Below are positions 8,689 through 16,946 of a stretch of DNA of 64,000 nucleotides, in pieces. The notes beneath the pieces were generated by a model that saw only the letters and a list, made by a program, of their open reading frames with translations, was not told where the DNA came from and made no database searches. Numbering within the stretch: the first letter of the stretch is position 1; every line of letters begins with the position of its first letter. Origin of the DNA: Nannocystis sp. (lineage in GTDB: Bacteria > Myxococcota_A > Polyangia > Nannocystales > Nannocystaceae); the NCBI RefSeq assembly GCF_016714285.1, contig NZ_JADJNN010000016.1, forward strand, positions 167,756 to 231,755. Reading direction: 5' to 3'. The translations under genes and the position numbers were made by a program.

Positions 8689-8726
8689 GGCTGGCGCTGC
8701 GGCGGCGAGGTTTGGTAGCGTGGGGC

Positions 8727-11216
8727 ATGATCGCCCCTCGTGTCCCGGTCCCGTGTTCCTTGCTCTGGCTGACCTCGCTGCTGGGGGGTTGTATCAGCAC
8801 GGGGGAGCACGGCACGGACGCGACCGCGAGCGGTGAGACCGGGGCGGACACGGGGGGCTCGACCGGCGGAGCGGCGAAGTATCACGCGACGATCCGCCGG
8901 ACCGCGTACGGCGTGGCGCACATCCTGGCCGACGACATCGGCAGCGCAGGCTTCGGGCAGGCCTACGCGTTCGCGCAGGACCATGCGTGTGTGCTGGCCG
9001 ATCAGATCTTGAAGGTGCGGAGCGAGCGGTCGCTGTTCCTCGGGCCGGGGGAGTTCGGGCAGCACCTCGACAGCGACTTCGCGTACCTCATGCTCGACGT
9101 GGTGAAGCGGGCGGAGGCGGGGCTGGAGAAGCAGTCGCCGGAGGTGCGGGCGCTGATCGACGGATACGTGGCGGGCTACAACCAGTACCTGGCCGACACG
9201 GGGCCCGAGAACGTGGTCGGCAGCTGCAGCGGGCAGGCGTGGCTGCGGCCGATCTCGTCGCTCGACCTGTTCGCGTATTATGTGGATCTCGGGCTGCTGG
9301 CCAGCGGCAACGCGCTGGCTGGTTATCTGGCGACGGCGCAGCCGCCGGGCTCGCCGCTGGTGCGCCCGGGCGGGTCGGTGTCGGGGCTGCGCGGGCCGCC
9401 GGGGTCGGGCTTTGGCAGCAACGGCTGGGCGCTGGGGCGGGCGAGCACGGCGAGCGGCGCAGGGATGGTGGTGGCCAACCCGCACTTCCCGTGGGAGGGC
9501 GAGCTCAAGCTGTGGGAGAGCCACGTGACGGTGCCGGGTCAGGTCAACGTGTACGGCGTGGGCCTGATGGGCGTGCCGGGCTCGTTGATCGGGTTCAACG
9601 AGCACATGGCGTGGACGCACACCTTCTCGGACGGGCAGCGCTTCACGATCTACGCGCTCGATCTGGTGAATGGCGATCCGACCAGTTACATGTACGAGGG
9701 CAAGCCGCGCAAGATGGAGGCGCGCAGCTTCAAGCTGCAGGTGCGGCAGCCGGACGGCGGGCTCAAGGAGCAGGAGCGGACGCTGTATGCGAGCCACTAC
9801 GGGCCGATCCTCAACGTCGATCCTTTCGGCTGGAGCGACGAGCTGGCGCTGACCTACCGCGACGCGAACATCGACAACACCGACCTCATCGAGCAGTTCT
9901 TCGGGATGAACCGGGCGACCTCGATGGCGGAGTTCAAGCAGGTGTATCAGGAGATCGGGGGCATCCCGTGGGTCAACACGATGGCCGCCGACAAGACGGG
10001 GAGCGCGTGGTACATCGACGCATCGGCGACGGCGCGGCTGAGCCAGGCGGCGATCGACGGCTGGCTCAAGAAGGTCGAGGACGGCGACTTCCTGGCTGGC
10101 GTGCTGTACGGCCAGGGGCTGGTGCTGCTCGACGGCGGCGACAAGCAGAACGAGTGGACCGACGCTCCGGGGGCGCGCCGGCCGGGGATCGTGCCCTACG
10201 ACGAGTTCCCGCAGATCGACCGCGAAGACTTCGTGTTCAACGCGAACGACAGCCACTGGCTGAGCAACCCGGCGGCGCCGCTCGAGGGCTACTCGCCGCT
10301 GCACGGGTTCGAGCGGGTGCCACAGTCGCCGCGCACGCGCATGAACATGCGCCTGCTGACGGAGCAGGGCGCGGGCAGCTCGGCGGGGGCCGACGGCAAG
10401 TTCACGGTGAGCGAGCTGCAGGGGGCGATGATGGGCAACCGATCGATGACGGCGGACCTGCTGCTGGACGCGGTGGTCGAGCGCTGCGAGGCGACCTCGA
10501 CGGTGCTGGTGATGGACGAGCAGGTCGACCTGAAGGCGGCCTGCGGGGTGCTGGCGGGCTTTGACGGGCGCTTCGACGCGAGCAGCGTGGGCGCGGTGGT
10601 GTGGCGCGAGTTCCTCGGGTCGTACGGGCTCGACAGCGCGAAGGACTACGGGCCGCTGTTCTCGGTGCCCTTCGACCCGGACGACCCGATCGAGACGCCG
10701 AACACGCTGACGCCGGCGCCGGTGATGGGTCAGCCGGACAAGGTGCTGGAGGGGCTCGGCAAGGCGGTGCTGCGGCTGAAGGCGGCGGGCGTGGCGGTCG
10801 ACGCGGAGCTCGGGGCGGTGCAGCAGGCGACGCGGGGCGGCCAGAGCTTCGGGCTGGCGGGCGGGCAGGCGCGCGACGGGACGGCCAACCAGCTGTCGTA
10901 CGGCAGCCTCAAGACGACGGTCGACCCGCTGACGCCGCGAGGCGAGGTGGTGAGCAGCGAGACCGGGCTGACAAAGGACGGGCACTACGTGGTGAACTAC
11001 GGCTCGAGCTTCGTGATGGTGGTGGAGCTCGGCGCCGACGGGCCGCGGGGGCAGGCCTTCTTGACCTACTCGGAGTCGGATGACCCGGCCTCGCCGCACT
11101 TCAGCGACCAGACGAAGCTGTTCTCGGAGCAGCGCTGGCGGCCGATCGTGTTCGCCGAGGCGGACATCGCCGCGGACCCGCTGCTGCGGACGCAGGAGGT
11201 CGCGGGCGGGGAGTGA
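8727..11216 (+). CDS. Penicillin acylase family lipoprotein (Ntn hydrolase)
   Basis: 829 residues from the ATG at 8727 (a TTG at 8712 is possible). Signal peptide with lipobox LLGGC (Cys about 22), a Ser/Gly/Thr spacer, then an alpha subunit, linker and beta subunit. The nucleophile is Ser231 in GFGSNGWAL, exposed by autocatalytic cleavage after Gly in this family; HFPWEG and the later N-D-SHWLSNP segment are also conserved. Known members deacylate penicillins, aculeacin/cyclic lipopeptides or acyl-homoserine lactones. The sequence cannot choose the substrate. It is probably anchored to the periplasmic face or surface, where it could act on external signals or antibiotics. Confidence 0.88.
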   Translation: MIAPRVPVPCSLLWLTSLLGGCISTGEHGTDATASGETGADTGGSTGGAAKYHATIRRTAYGVAHILADDIGSAGFGQAYAFAQDHACVLADQILKVRSERSLFLGPGEFGQHLDSDFAYLMLDVVKRAEAGLEKQSPEVRALIDGYVAGYNQYLADTGPENVVGSCSGQAWLRPISSLDLFAYYVDLGLLASGNALAGYLATAQPPGSPLVRPGGSVSGLRGPPGSGFGSNGWALGRASTASGAGMVVANPHFPWEGELKLWESHVTVPGQVNVYGVGLMGVPGSLIGFNEHMAWTHTFSDGQRFTIYALDLVNGDPTSYMYEGKPRKMEARSFKLQVRQPDGGLKEQERTLYASHYGPILNVDPFGWSDELALTYRDANIDNTDLIEQFFGMNRATSMAEFKQVYQEIGGIPWVNTMAADKTGSAWYIDASATARLSQAAIDGWLKKVEDGDFLAGVLYGQGLVLLDGGDKQNEWTDAPGARRPGIVPYDEFPQIDREDFVFNANDSHWLSNPAAPLEGYSPLHGFERVPQSPRTRMNMRLLTEQGAGSSAGADGKFTVSELQGAMMGNRSMTADLLLDAVVERCEATSTVLVMDEQVDLKAACGVLAGFDGRFDASSVGAVVWREFLGSYGLDSAKDYGPLFSVPFDPDDPIETPNTLTPAPVMGQPDKVLEGLGKAVLRLKAAGVAVDAELGAVQQATRGGQSFGLAGGQARDGTANQLSYGSLKTTVDPLTPRGEVVSSETGLTKDGHYVVNYGSSFVMVVELGADGPRGQAFLTYSESDDPASPHFSDQTKLFSEQRWRPIVFAEADIAADPLLRTQEVAGGE

Positions 11217-11229
11217 GCGATCGCTTGCG

Positions 11230-11257
11230 GGGCCGGTGGGGGCAGGTCCGCCGGCCC
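11230..11257 (+). terminator. GC-rich hairpin after the acylase gene
   Basis: GGGCCGG (11230-11236) can pair with CCGGCCC (11251-11257) across a 14-nt loop, 14 bp after the stop. There is no clear T-tract, so termination is only possible. Confidence 0.35.
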
Positions 11258-11269
11258 GCGCGATCCTGA

Positions 11270-11275
11270 TACGGT
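11270..11275 (+). promoter_or_regulatory. -10-like TACGGT, 6 nt before the start at 11282
   Basis: TACGGT ends six bases before the ATG with no Shine-Dalgarno, consistent with a leaderless transcript. Confidence 0.45.
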
Positions 11276-11281
11276 GCCCGT

Positions 11282-13702
11282 ATGAGGCGCCCCTTCGTCT
11301 ACGCCGGCATCTTCGCGGTGGCGCTCGCCACCCTGATGCTCGAGATCCTGCTGACGCGGATCACCAGCGTGATCGCGTGGTACCACCTCGCGTTCTTCGT
11401 GATCGCGCTGGCGATGCTGGGCATGACGGCGGGCGCGGTGGTGGTGTTCCTGTGGCCGCGGGTGTTCGCCGCGGTGCCGCGGCGGCTGTTCGACTCGGCG
11501 CTTAGCTTCGCCCTGCTGGCGCCGCCGGCCCTGGCGTGGACGATGTCGGGGCCGCTGCTGCCGGTCACCGACCTGATGGGCTTCGTGGCGCTGCTCGGGC
11601 TCGGGCTGGTGCTGGCGCTGCCGTTCACGCTGGTGGGGGTGACGCTGACGCTGGCGCTGACGCGGGCCGGGCTGCCGCCGGGGCGGGCCTACGGGGTCGA
11701 CCTGCTCGGCGCGGCGCTGGGGGCGGTGCTGGTGATCCCGCTGCTCGACGCGGTTGATGCGGCCTCGGCGGTGCTGGTCGCGGGGGCGGTCGCGGCGTTG
11801 GGGGCGTGGGCGTTCGCGGCTGCCCGTACGGACATGCCCGCCGGGACAGGTCGCAAGGGACAGGTGTGGGCGCTGGGGCTGGCGCTGCTGTGGACCGCGG
11901 CGGCGTGGGGCAACGCGACCGCCGAGACGCCGCTGCTGCGGCCGGCGTGGGTCAAGGGGCAGCACGAGGACTACGCGGCGCACCTGTGGATCGGCTGGAA
12001 CACGCACTCGCGGGTGACGGTGTCGGCGACGGCCTCGCTGCCGCCGATGCTGTGGGCGGCGGGGCGCAACACGCCGCCGGAGCAGCTGCGGCCGATCGCG
12101 CAGCGGATCTTGAAGATCGACGGGGCGGCGGCGACGGCGATGGCGGAGTACGCCGGCTCGGACCACGCGTACCTCGAGTGGGACGTGTCGTCGTTCGCCC
12201 ACCAGCTGCGGCCGCGCGGGCCGGCGGCGGTGATCGGTGTGGGCGGCGGTCGCGACGTGCTGGCGGCCGCGCGCACGGGCCACACGCCGGTGGTGGGCGT
12301 GGAGCTGAACGCCAAGATCGTCGGCCTGCACCGCGGGGCGATGGCGGAGTTCTCGGGCATCGCGGCGCTGCCAGGGGTGGAGCTGCGGGCCGACGAGGCG
12401 CGCAGCTTCTTCACCCGTGACCGCCGGCAGTACGACGTGATCACGATGTCGCTGATCGACACCTGGGCGTCGACGGGGGCGGGCGCCTACTCGCTGTCGG
12501 AGAACGGGCTGTACACGGTGGAGGGCTGGCTGGCGTTCATGCGCCGGCTGACGCCGACGGGCATCTTCACGGTGTCACGGTGGTACAAGTCGGACTCGCC
12601 GGGCGAGACGGGTCGCATGCTGGCGCTGGCGATGGAGACGCTGTGGCGGCTCGGCGCGAAGCAGCCGCGGGCGCACCTGATCTTGCTGCAACAGAGCAGC
12701 GTGGCGACGCTGCTGGTGTCACCGTCGCCGTTCACGCCGCGGGACCTCGACCGCATGCAGCAGGAGGCGGTGCGGCTCGGCTTCAACATGGTGCTGACGC
12801 CGCGGCGCCTGCCGGCGCAGCCGCTGCTGAAGGCGCTGGTCGAGCAGCCGGACTCGGCGTCGCTGTGGGCCTTCGCGGCCGGGCAGGAGCTCGACCTGAC
12901 GCCGCCGAGCGACGACCGGCCGTTCTTCTTCAACATGCTGCGGCCGCGGGCGTGGCTGGCCGACACGAGCGAGGTGGACCGCCAGGACTTCGCGTTCCTC
13001 GGCAACCTGCAGGCGACGCAGACGCTGGTGTACGCGACGCTGGTGAGCGTGCTGTTGACGCTGCTGGCGGTGCTGGGGCCGCTGTGGCTGCGACGCGGGC
13101 AGCTGCGATCGTCGGCGATCGACCGGGCGACGCTGGCGGCGGCCTGCGCCTATTTTGCGCTGATCGGGCTCGGCTTCATGTTCGTCGAGATCGGGCTGCT
13201 GTCGCGCGTGGGCGTGTTCCTCGGCCACCCGACGCTCGCGCTCGCGGTCGTGCTCGCGGGGATCATCCTGTTTACCGGGATCGGCAGCCTGGTCAGCGGG
13301 GTGGTGCCGGTGGAGCGGCCGCGCGTGGCGTGGTTCTTCCCCCTGCTGCCGGGGCTGCTGGTGGTGCTGGCTCGCGCGGCGCTCGGTCCGGTGATGGACG
13401 CGTACGCGGGCGCGCCGGTGGCCACGCGGGTGCTGCTGACGACCGCGCTGATCGCCCCGCCGGCGCTGGCGATGGGGCTGTGCTTCCCGCTCGGGCTGCG
13501 GCTGGTGCGGCGCGCTCGCGCGGAGGCGCCGGACGACATCACGCCGTGGCTGTGGGGCGTGAACGGTGCGTGCGGTGTATGTGCCAGTGGTCTGGCGCTC
13601 GGGACCTCGATGGCGTGGGGCATCCAGGCGACCCTGGCGATCGGGGCGCTTTGTTATCTGGCGCTGCCGATCTGCACCTGGTGGCTCGTGCGAAGGGGCT
13701 GA
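11282..13702 (+). CDS. Membrane-embedded spermidine-synthase-like methyltransferase
   Basis: 806 residues: an N-terminal block of about five to six TM helices (1-190), a soluble Rossmann segment (about 270-500) and a C-terminal block of about six TM helices (575-800). The soluble part carries VIGVGGGRD (SAM/dcSAM loop), VVGVELN (acidic ribose-binding end) and the aromatic-rich S-E-N-G-L-Y stretch of spermidine-synthase-like proteins. Such fused proteins are common in myxobacteria and mostly uncharacterised, so a polyamine product is not assured. It is preceded by a box fitting a leaderless promoter. Confidence 0.8.
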   Translation: MRRPFVYAGIFAVALATLMLEILLTRITSVIAWYHLAFFVIALAMLGMTAGAVVVFLWPRVFAAVPRRLFDSALSFALLAPPALAWTMSGPLLPVTDLMGFVALLGLGLVLALPFTLVGVTLTLALTRAGLPPGRAYGVDLLGAALGAVLVIPLLDAVDAASAVLVAGAVAALGAWAFAAARTDMPAGTGRKGQVWALGLALLWTAAAWGNATAETPLLRPAWVKGQHEDYAAHLWIGWNTHSRVTVSATASLPPMLWAAGRNTPPEQLRPIAQRILKIDGAAATAMAEYAGSDHAYLEWDVSSFAHQLRPRGPAAVIGVGGGRDVLAAARTGHTPVVGVELNAKIVGLHRGAMAEFSGIAALPGVELRADEARSFFTRDRRQYDVITMSLIDTWASTGAGAYSLSENGLYTVEGWLAFMRRLTPTGIFTVSRWYKSDSPGETGRMLALAMETLWRLGAKQPRAHLILLQQSSVATLLVSPSPFTPRDLDRMQQEAVRLGFNMVLTPRRLPAQPLLKALVEQPDSASLWAFAAGQELDLTPPSDDRPFFFNMLRPRAWLADTSEVDRQDFAFLGNLQATQTLVYATLVSVLLTLLAVLGPLWLRRGQLRSSAIDRATLAAACAYFALIGLGFMFVEIGLLSRVGVFLGHPTLALAVVLAGIILFTGIGSLVSGVVPVERPRVAWFFPLLPGLLVVLARAALGPVMDAYAGAPVATRVLLTTALIAPPALAMGLCFPLGLRLVRRARAEAPDDITPWLWGVNGACGVCASGLALGTSMAWGIQATLAIGALCYLALPICTWWLVRRG

Positions 13703-13719
13703 GGCCAGGCGACGCTGAG

Positions 13720-13735
13720 CTGTCCTTCGAGACAG
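13720..13735. repeat. CTGTC/GACAG palindrome (dispersed family)
   Basis: CTGTC-cttcga-GACAG, 17 bp after the methyltransferase stop, followed by GT as in the other family members. It could also act as a transcript-end hairpin. Confidence 0.55.
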
Positions 13736-13826
13736 GTGGAGCATGGATCCGCGCGCGGGGCCACGGCGGCGCGTCGCGGCTGGGCAGGGCCGTGAGGCTT
13801 CGATATCCTGTGGGCGGAGGGTGCTT

Positions 13827-15458
13827 ATGATGGGGCATGGATTGGATGGACGGGTGTGCCGTGGTTTCGCCGCGGCGTGGTTGATGGCGGCTGGTTGCGG
13901 CGATAACGGCGGGAGCGAGACCTCGAGCTCGACCTCGACGGACGGTACGGGGGCGATGACGACGACGACGAACGCGCCGACGACGGACGCGTCGACGACG
14001 GACGCGCCGACGACGGACGCGCCGACGACGGACACGCCGACCACGGTCGATCCGTCGGCGAGCACGACCGATGTGACGACGGTCGGGTCGACGACGGCGG
14101 AGATGACCGGGAGCACCGGCGTCGGGCCGATCTGCGGCGACGCGAACATCGACCCCGGGGAGCAGTGCGACGACGGGCCGAGCAACGCCGACGACGCGGC
14201 GTGCACGGCGGCGTGTCAGACGGCGGTGTGCGGCGATTCGCTGGTGCTGGCGGGGGTCGAGGGCTGCGACGACGGCAACGTCGACGACGGCGACGGCTGC
14301 TCGGCCGACTGTCAGATGGAGAGCTGCGGCGACGGCAAGGTGCAGGGGCTGGAGGAGTGCGACGACGGCAACGCGGCGGACGACGACGCCTGCCTGAGCA
14401 CCTGCAAGAACGCGGTGTGCGGCGACTCGGCGGTGTTCGCCGGGATGGAGGAGTGCGACGACGGCAACCTGGTCGACACGGACGCGTGCCTGGGCACCTG
14501 CAAGATCGCGAAGTGTGGGGATATGGTGGTGCAGGAGATGGTCGACGAGTGCGACGACGGCAACATGAGCAACGCCGATATGTGCACGAACATGTGCAAG
14601 CTGCCGACCTGCATGGACAAACTGCAGGACGCGGCGGAGACCGACGAGGACTGCGGCGGGGGAGCTTGCCCGAAGTGCGCGCTGGGCAAGAAGTGCCTGG
14701 CGGGCAGCGACTGCGGCTCGGGTGTGTGCACGATGAATGTCTGTACGCCGCCGCAGAGCTGCAAGCAGATCCTCGCGGCGGACCCGCAGGCCAAGAGCGG
14801 CAAGTTCAACGTGGATATCGACGGTGGTGGCCCGTTGCCGGCCTTCGACGTGTTCTGCGATATGACCAACAGCATGGGCGGCTGGACGATCTTCTATGCG
14901 GCCAGCGGCGCGGACAACGAGCAGGCGATGATCAGCGACACCGAGGCGCTCGTGGGCAACCCGCTGATGTTCCAGGCGTACAACCTGAGCCGGGCGCGCA
15001 AGGTCGCGCTCAGCGCGATCGCCAGCGAGACGCTGTTCGTGCGTGGCAACAGCATCTGGCTGCGCGCCGACAAGGCGGCCTTCGACGCCAACCTGGTGGT
15101 CGCCAACACGACGGCGAAGAAGGCGGTGAACCTGGTGACGAGCAACAATATCATGGCGGCCGGGTTCATGGGCTACGCCAACTTCAACACGGCCAGCGGC
15201 GGCGACTTCGGGGTGTCGGTGTCGCCGGATGGCCCGACCTGCAACGGCAACACGGTGACTGGCTTCGACCATCATTCGGCCGCCTACCGCATGCTCAACT
15301 GTGGGTGTCAGCGGCATTATCTCTACAGCTACTCGGCTGGCGCGGGGGACAACGACGCTGGCTACGACGTGAACACGGCGCTCGGGGCGTGGGCGGCGAC
15401 GGATGCCTGCCATGTCGCGGAGGGCGGCACTTTCGGCTTCTACGCGGCGATGCGCTGA
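13827..15458 (+). CDS. DUF4215 cysteine-rich repeat lipoprotein with fibrinogen-like domain
   Basis: 543 residues from the ATG at 13827 (GGAGG six bases upstream; an upstream in-frame ATG at 13743 reads through non-signal sequence). Lipobox LMAAGC, then a Thr/Asp-rich spacer with repeated TTDAP units, then five DUF4215 repeats of the form CGD...EECDDGN...D.C...C (about residues 100-270). A small cysteine cluster (CALGKKC...C) and a C-terminal fibrinogen-beta-like domain follow (about 310-543; CxxI..., FDVFCDM, GGWTIFY). The repeats are typical of myxobacterial surface proteins. Probable surface adhesin or binding protein. A related but broken gene lies at 61718. Confidence 0.85.
   Translation: MMGHGLDGRVCRGFAAAWLMAAGCGDNGGSETSSSTSTDGTGAMTTTTNAPTTDASTTDAPTTDAPTTDTPTTVDPSASTTDVTTVGSTTAEMTGSTGVGPICGDANIDPGEQCDDGPSNADDAACTAACQTAVCGDSLVLAGVEGCDDGNVDDGDGCSADCQMESCGDGKVQGLEECDDGNAADDDACLSTCKNAVCGDSAVFAGMEECDDGNLVDTDACLGTCKIAKCGDMVVQEMVDECDDGNMSNADMCTNMCKLPTCMDKLQDAAETDEDCGGGACPKCALGKKCLAGSDCGSGVCTMNVCTPPQSCKQILAADPQAKSGKFNVDIDGGGPLPAFDVFCDMTNSMGGWTIFYAASGADNEQAMISDTEALVGNPLMFQAYNLSRARKVALSAIASETLFVRGNSIWLRADKAAFDANLVVANTTAKKAVNLVTSNNIMAAGFMGYANFNTASGGDFGVSVSPDGPTCNGNTVTGFDHHSAAYRMLNCGCQRHYLYSYSAGAGDNDAGYDVNTALGAWAATDACHVAEGGTFGFYAAMR
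13966..14043 (+). repeat. 15-bp coding repeats (TTDAP-type)
   Basis: ACGACGGACGCGyCG units repeat in frame and encode the Thr/Asp/Ala/Pro spacer of the DUF4215 protein. Confidence 0.6.
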
Positions 15459-15477
15459 CGCGGCGGGGAAGGGGCGG

Positions 15478-15498
15478 AGCGCGGGGCGGATCCGCGCT
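15478..15498 (+). terminator. Hairpin after the DUF4215 gene
   Basis: AGCGCGG (15478-15484) pairs with CCGCGCT (15492-15498) across a 7-nt loop, 20 bp past the stop. No T-tract follows. Confidence 0.35.
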
Positions 15499-15590
15499 GG
15501 CGATCGCGGTTGACGGGGTGTTTGGCGGTGGACGATAAGACCTTGCGTCGTCGCCGACTCCCCGGGTGACGCGCGAGGCGAGCACAATCC

Positions 15591-16193
15591 ATGGCCAAAC
15601 CGATCATCGTGTCCTTCGGCGGCGTGCAGTCCAACTTCGACCACGAGAAGCTGGACCGCGCCAAGCTCTACGGCCGCCGTCAGCGGCAGGTGCTCGACCC
15701 CGACGGGCAGCGCTGCGAGAAGGCCGAGCTGACGCGCGACGGGACCTTGCTGGTGCGCTCGGGCATGACGGCGCAGGGCTACTTCGACGACAGCGGCGCG
15801 TGGGTGCCGAACAACCGGCTGGTCGGGCTCGACGCGGCGGGCAACCCGGTGCCGCTGCAGCCGTCGACGCTGGGCGAGCCGCAGGCGCTGCAGGGTCCGG
15901 TGGCGCCGACCGAGCTGCTCGATCTCGCGGTTCGCTCGGTCTACGTGCTGAGTCCCGAGGGCCTCGACCCCAAGCTCGAGGCGGAGCTCAAGGCCGGCAA
16001 GATCTTCAAGTTCACGTTCAACTACCGCGCCGACTACAAGCCCGAGCTGGCCTTCCTGGTCGGCAACGCCAGCGGCTACTTCGCGCTGGTCGGCGAGCCG
16101 AGCGAGAGCGACTGGCTCGAGCTGCAGACGGTGGTGGCCGAGGCCGCCGACGAGGCGGACGACGAAGAAGAGCTGGACTTCGAGATGTTCTAG
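15591..16193 (+). CDS. Unrecognised 200-residue protein, first gene of the ligase-like operon
   Basis: I do not recognise a family. It is a soluble protein without signal or TM segments and ends in a strongly acidic tail (about 178-200, mostly Asp/Glu). The N-terminal part mentions a GG..SNFD start and many charged residues; a segment at 130-165 (FKFTFNYRADYKPELAFL) looks like a beta-rich core. It sits 15 bp upstream of another unknown and in the same operon as a DNA-ligase-like gene, so a DNA-related role is possible. The acidic tail might mimic DNA or contact a basic partner; this is inference only. Confidence 0.7.
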   Translation: MAKPIIVSFGGVQSNFDHEKLDRAKLYGRRQRQVLDPDGQRCEKAELTRDGTLLVRSGMTAQGYFDDSGAWVPNNRLVGLDAAGNPVPLQPSTLGEPQALQGPVAPTELLDLAVRSVYVLSPEGLDPKLEAELKAGKIFKFTFNYRADYKPELAFLVGNASGYFALVGEPSESDWLELQTVVAEAADEADDEEELDFEMF

Positions 16194-16208
16194 GGAGGCA
16201 GGAGAAGC

Positions 16209-16916
16209 ATGCGCAAGATCAACCTGATGAACGAGGCCTCGCGCAACGCCGAGGTGGTGATCGAGTCGGTGCGCAAGCCGCCCGGGATCACGACGGGCCT
16301 GCCGGGCGGCAAGAAGGTCGCCTTCAAGCGCTACGTGGCGGCCACCGAGGGCGGGCTGCACGCGAAGCTGGCGGCGCTGCACGGCGACGGGCTGGCGAAG
16401 GCGCTGATCGCCGGCGACCCGGAGATCGACCGCGAGCTGGTCGGGCGCGAGGTCGGCGAGACGCAGACGGTGTTCCTCTCGGGCGGGGGCGAGGTGCTGC
16501 ACGCGTCGCCGTCGCTGGTCGAGGTCATCTTCGGCACCGACGGCAAGGAGCGCGAGCGCAAGCCGGCCGAGTCGGTGGCGGCCAACACCAACGAGGAGTC
16601 GCCGGTGCGCTTCACCAAGCTGCGGCTCAAGCGTGGCGAGCTGGTCACCAAGTTCGCGGTGGTGCGGACGATCCAGATCAAGCACACCAGCGGCCTCAGC
16701 TACGACTTCTTGTATGCGATGGCGAAGGAGCTGGCGGACAAGGACGAGGTGGCTCGCCTCGGCGCGGGGCCCAAGGGCCGCGACCCGCTGATCTTCCAGG
16801 AGAACGGGGCGCGCTACCAGGCCTTCCTCGAGGGCCGCATCGACGGTCCGCGCTACAAGCTCCTGCTCCACCTCAGCAACCTCGAGCTGCGCACGCTGGC
16901 CGCGGCCGCCTCCTGA
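16209..16916 (+). CDS. Unrecognised 235-residue protein, second gene of the ligase-like operon
   Basis: No family recognised. Soluble, no signal peptide. A strong GGAGG/AGGAG Shine-Dalgarno lies 4-14 bases upstream. The first half is basic and beta-rich (GLPGGKKVAFKRYV); the second half has a helical segment (YDFLYAMAKELADKDEVARL) and a conserved-looking end (RYKLLLHLSNLELR). Spacing of 15 bp to the gene before and 30 bp to the ligase-like gene after indicates one transcript. Probable functional partner of the ligase-like protein. Confidence 0.7.
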   Translation: MRKINLMNEASRNAEVVIESVRKPPGITTGLPGGKKVAFKRYVAATEGGLHAKLAALHGDGLAKALIAGDPEIDRELVGREVGETQTVFLSGGGEVLHASPSLVEVIFGTDGKERERKPAESVAANTNEESPVRFTKLRLKRGELVTKFAVVRTIQIKHTSGLSYDFLYAMAKELADKDEVARLGAGPKGRDPLIFQENGARYQAFLEGRIDGPRYKLLLHLSNLELRTLAAAAS

Positions 16917-16946
16917 TCCGACCCTCCGTTCCCCGAGGACACGCAC

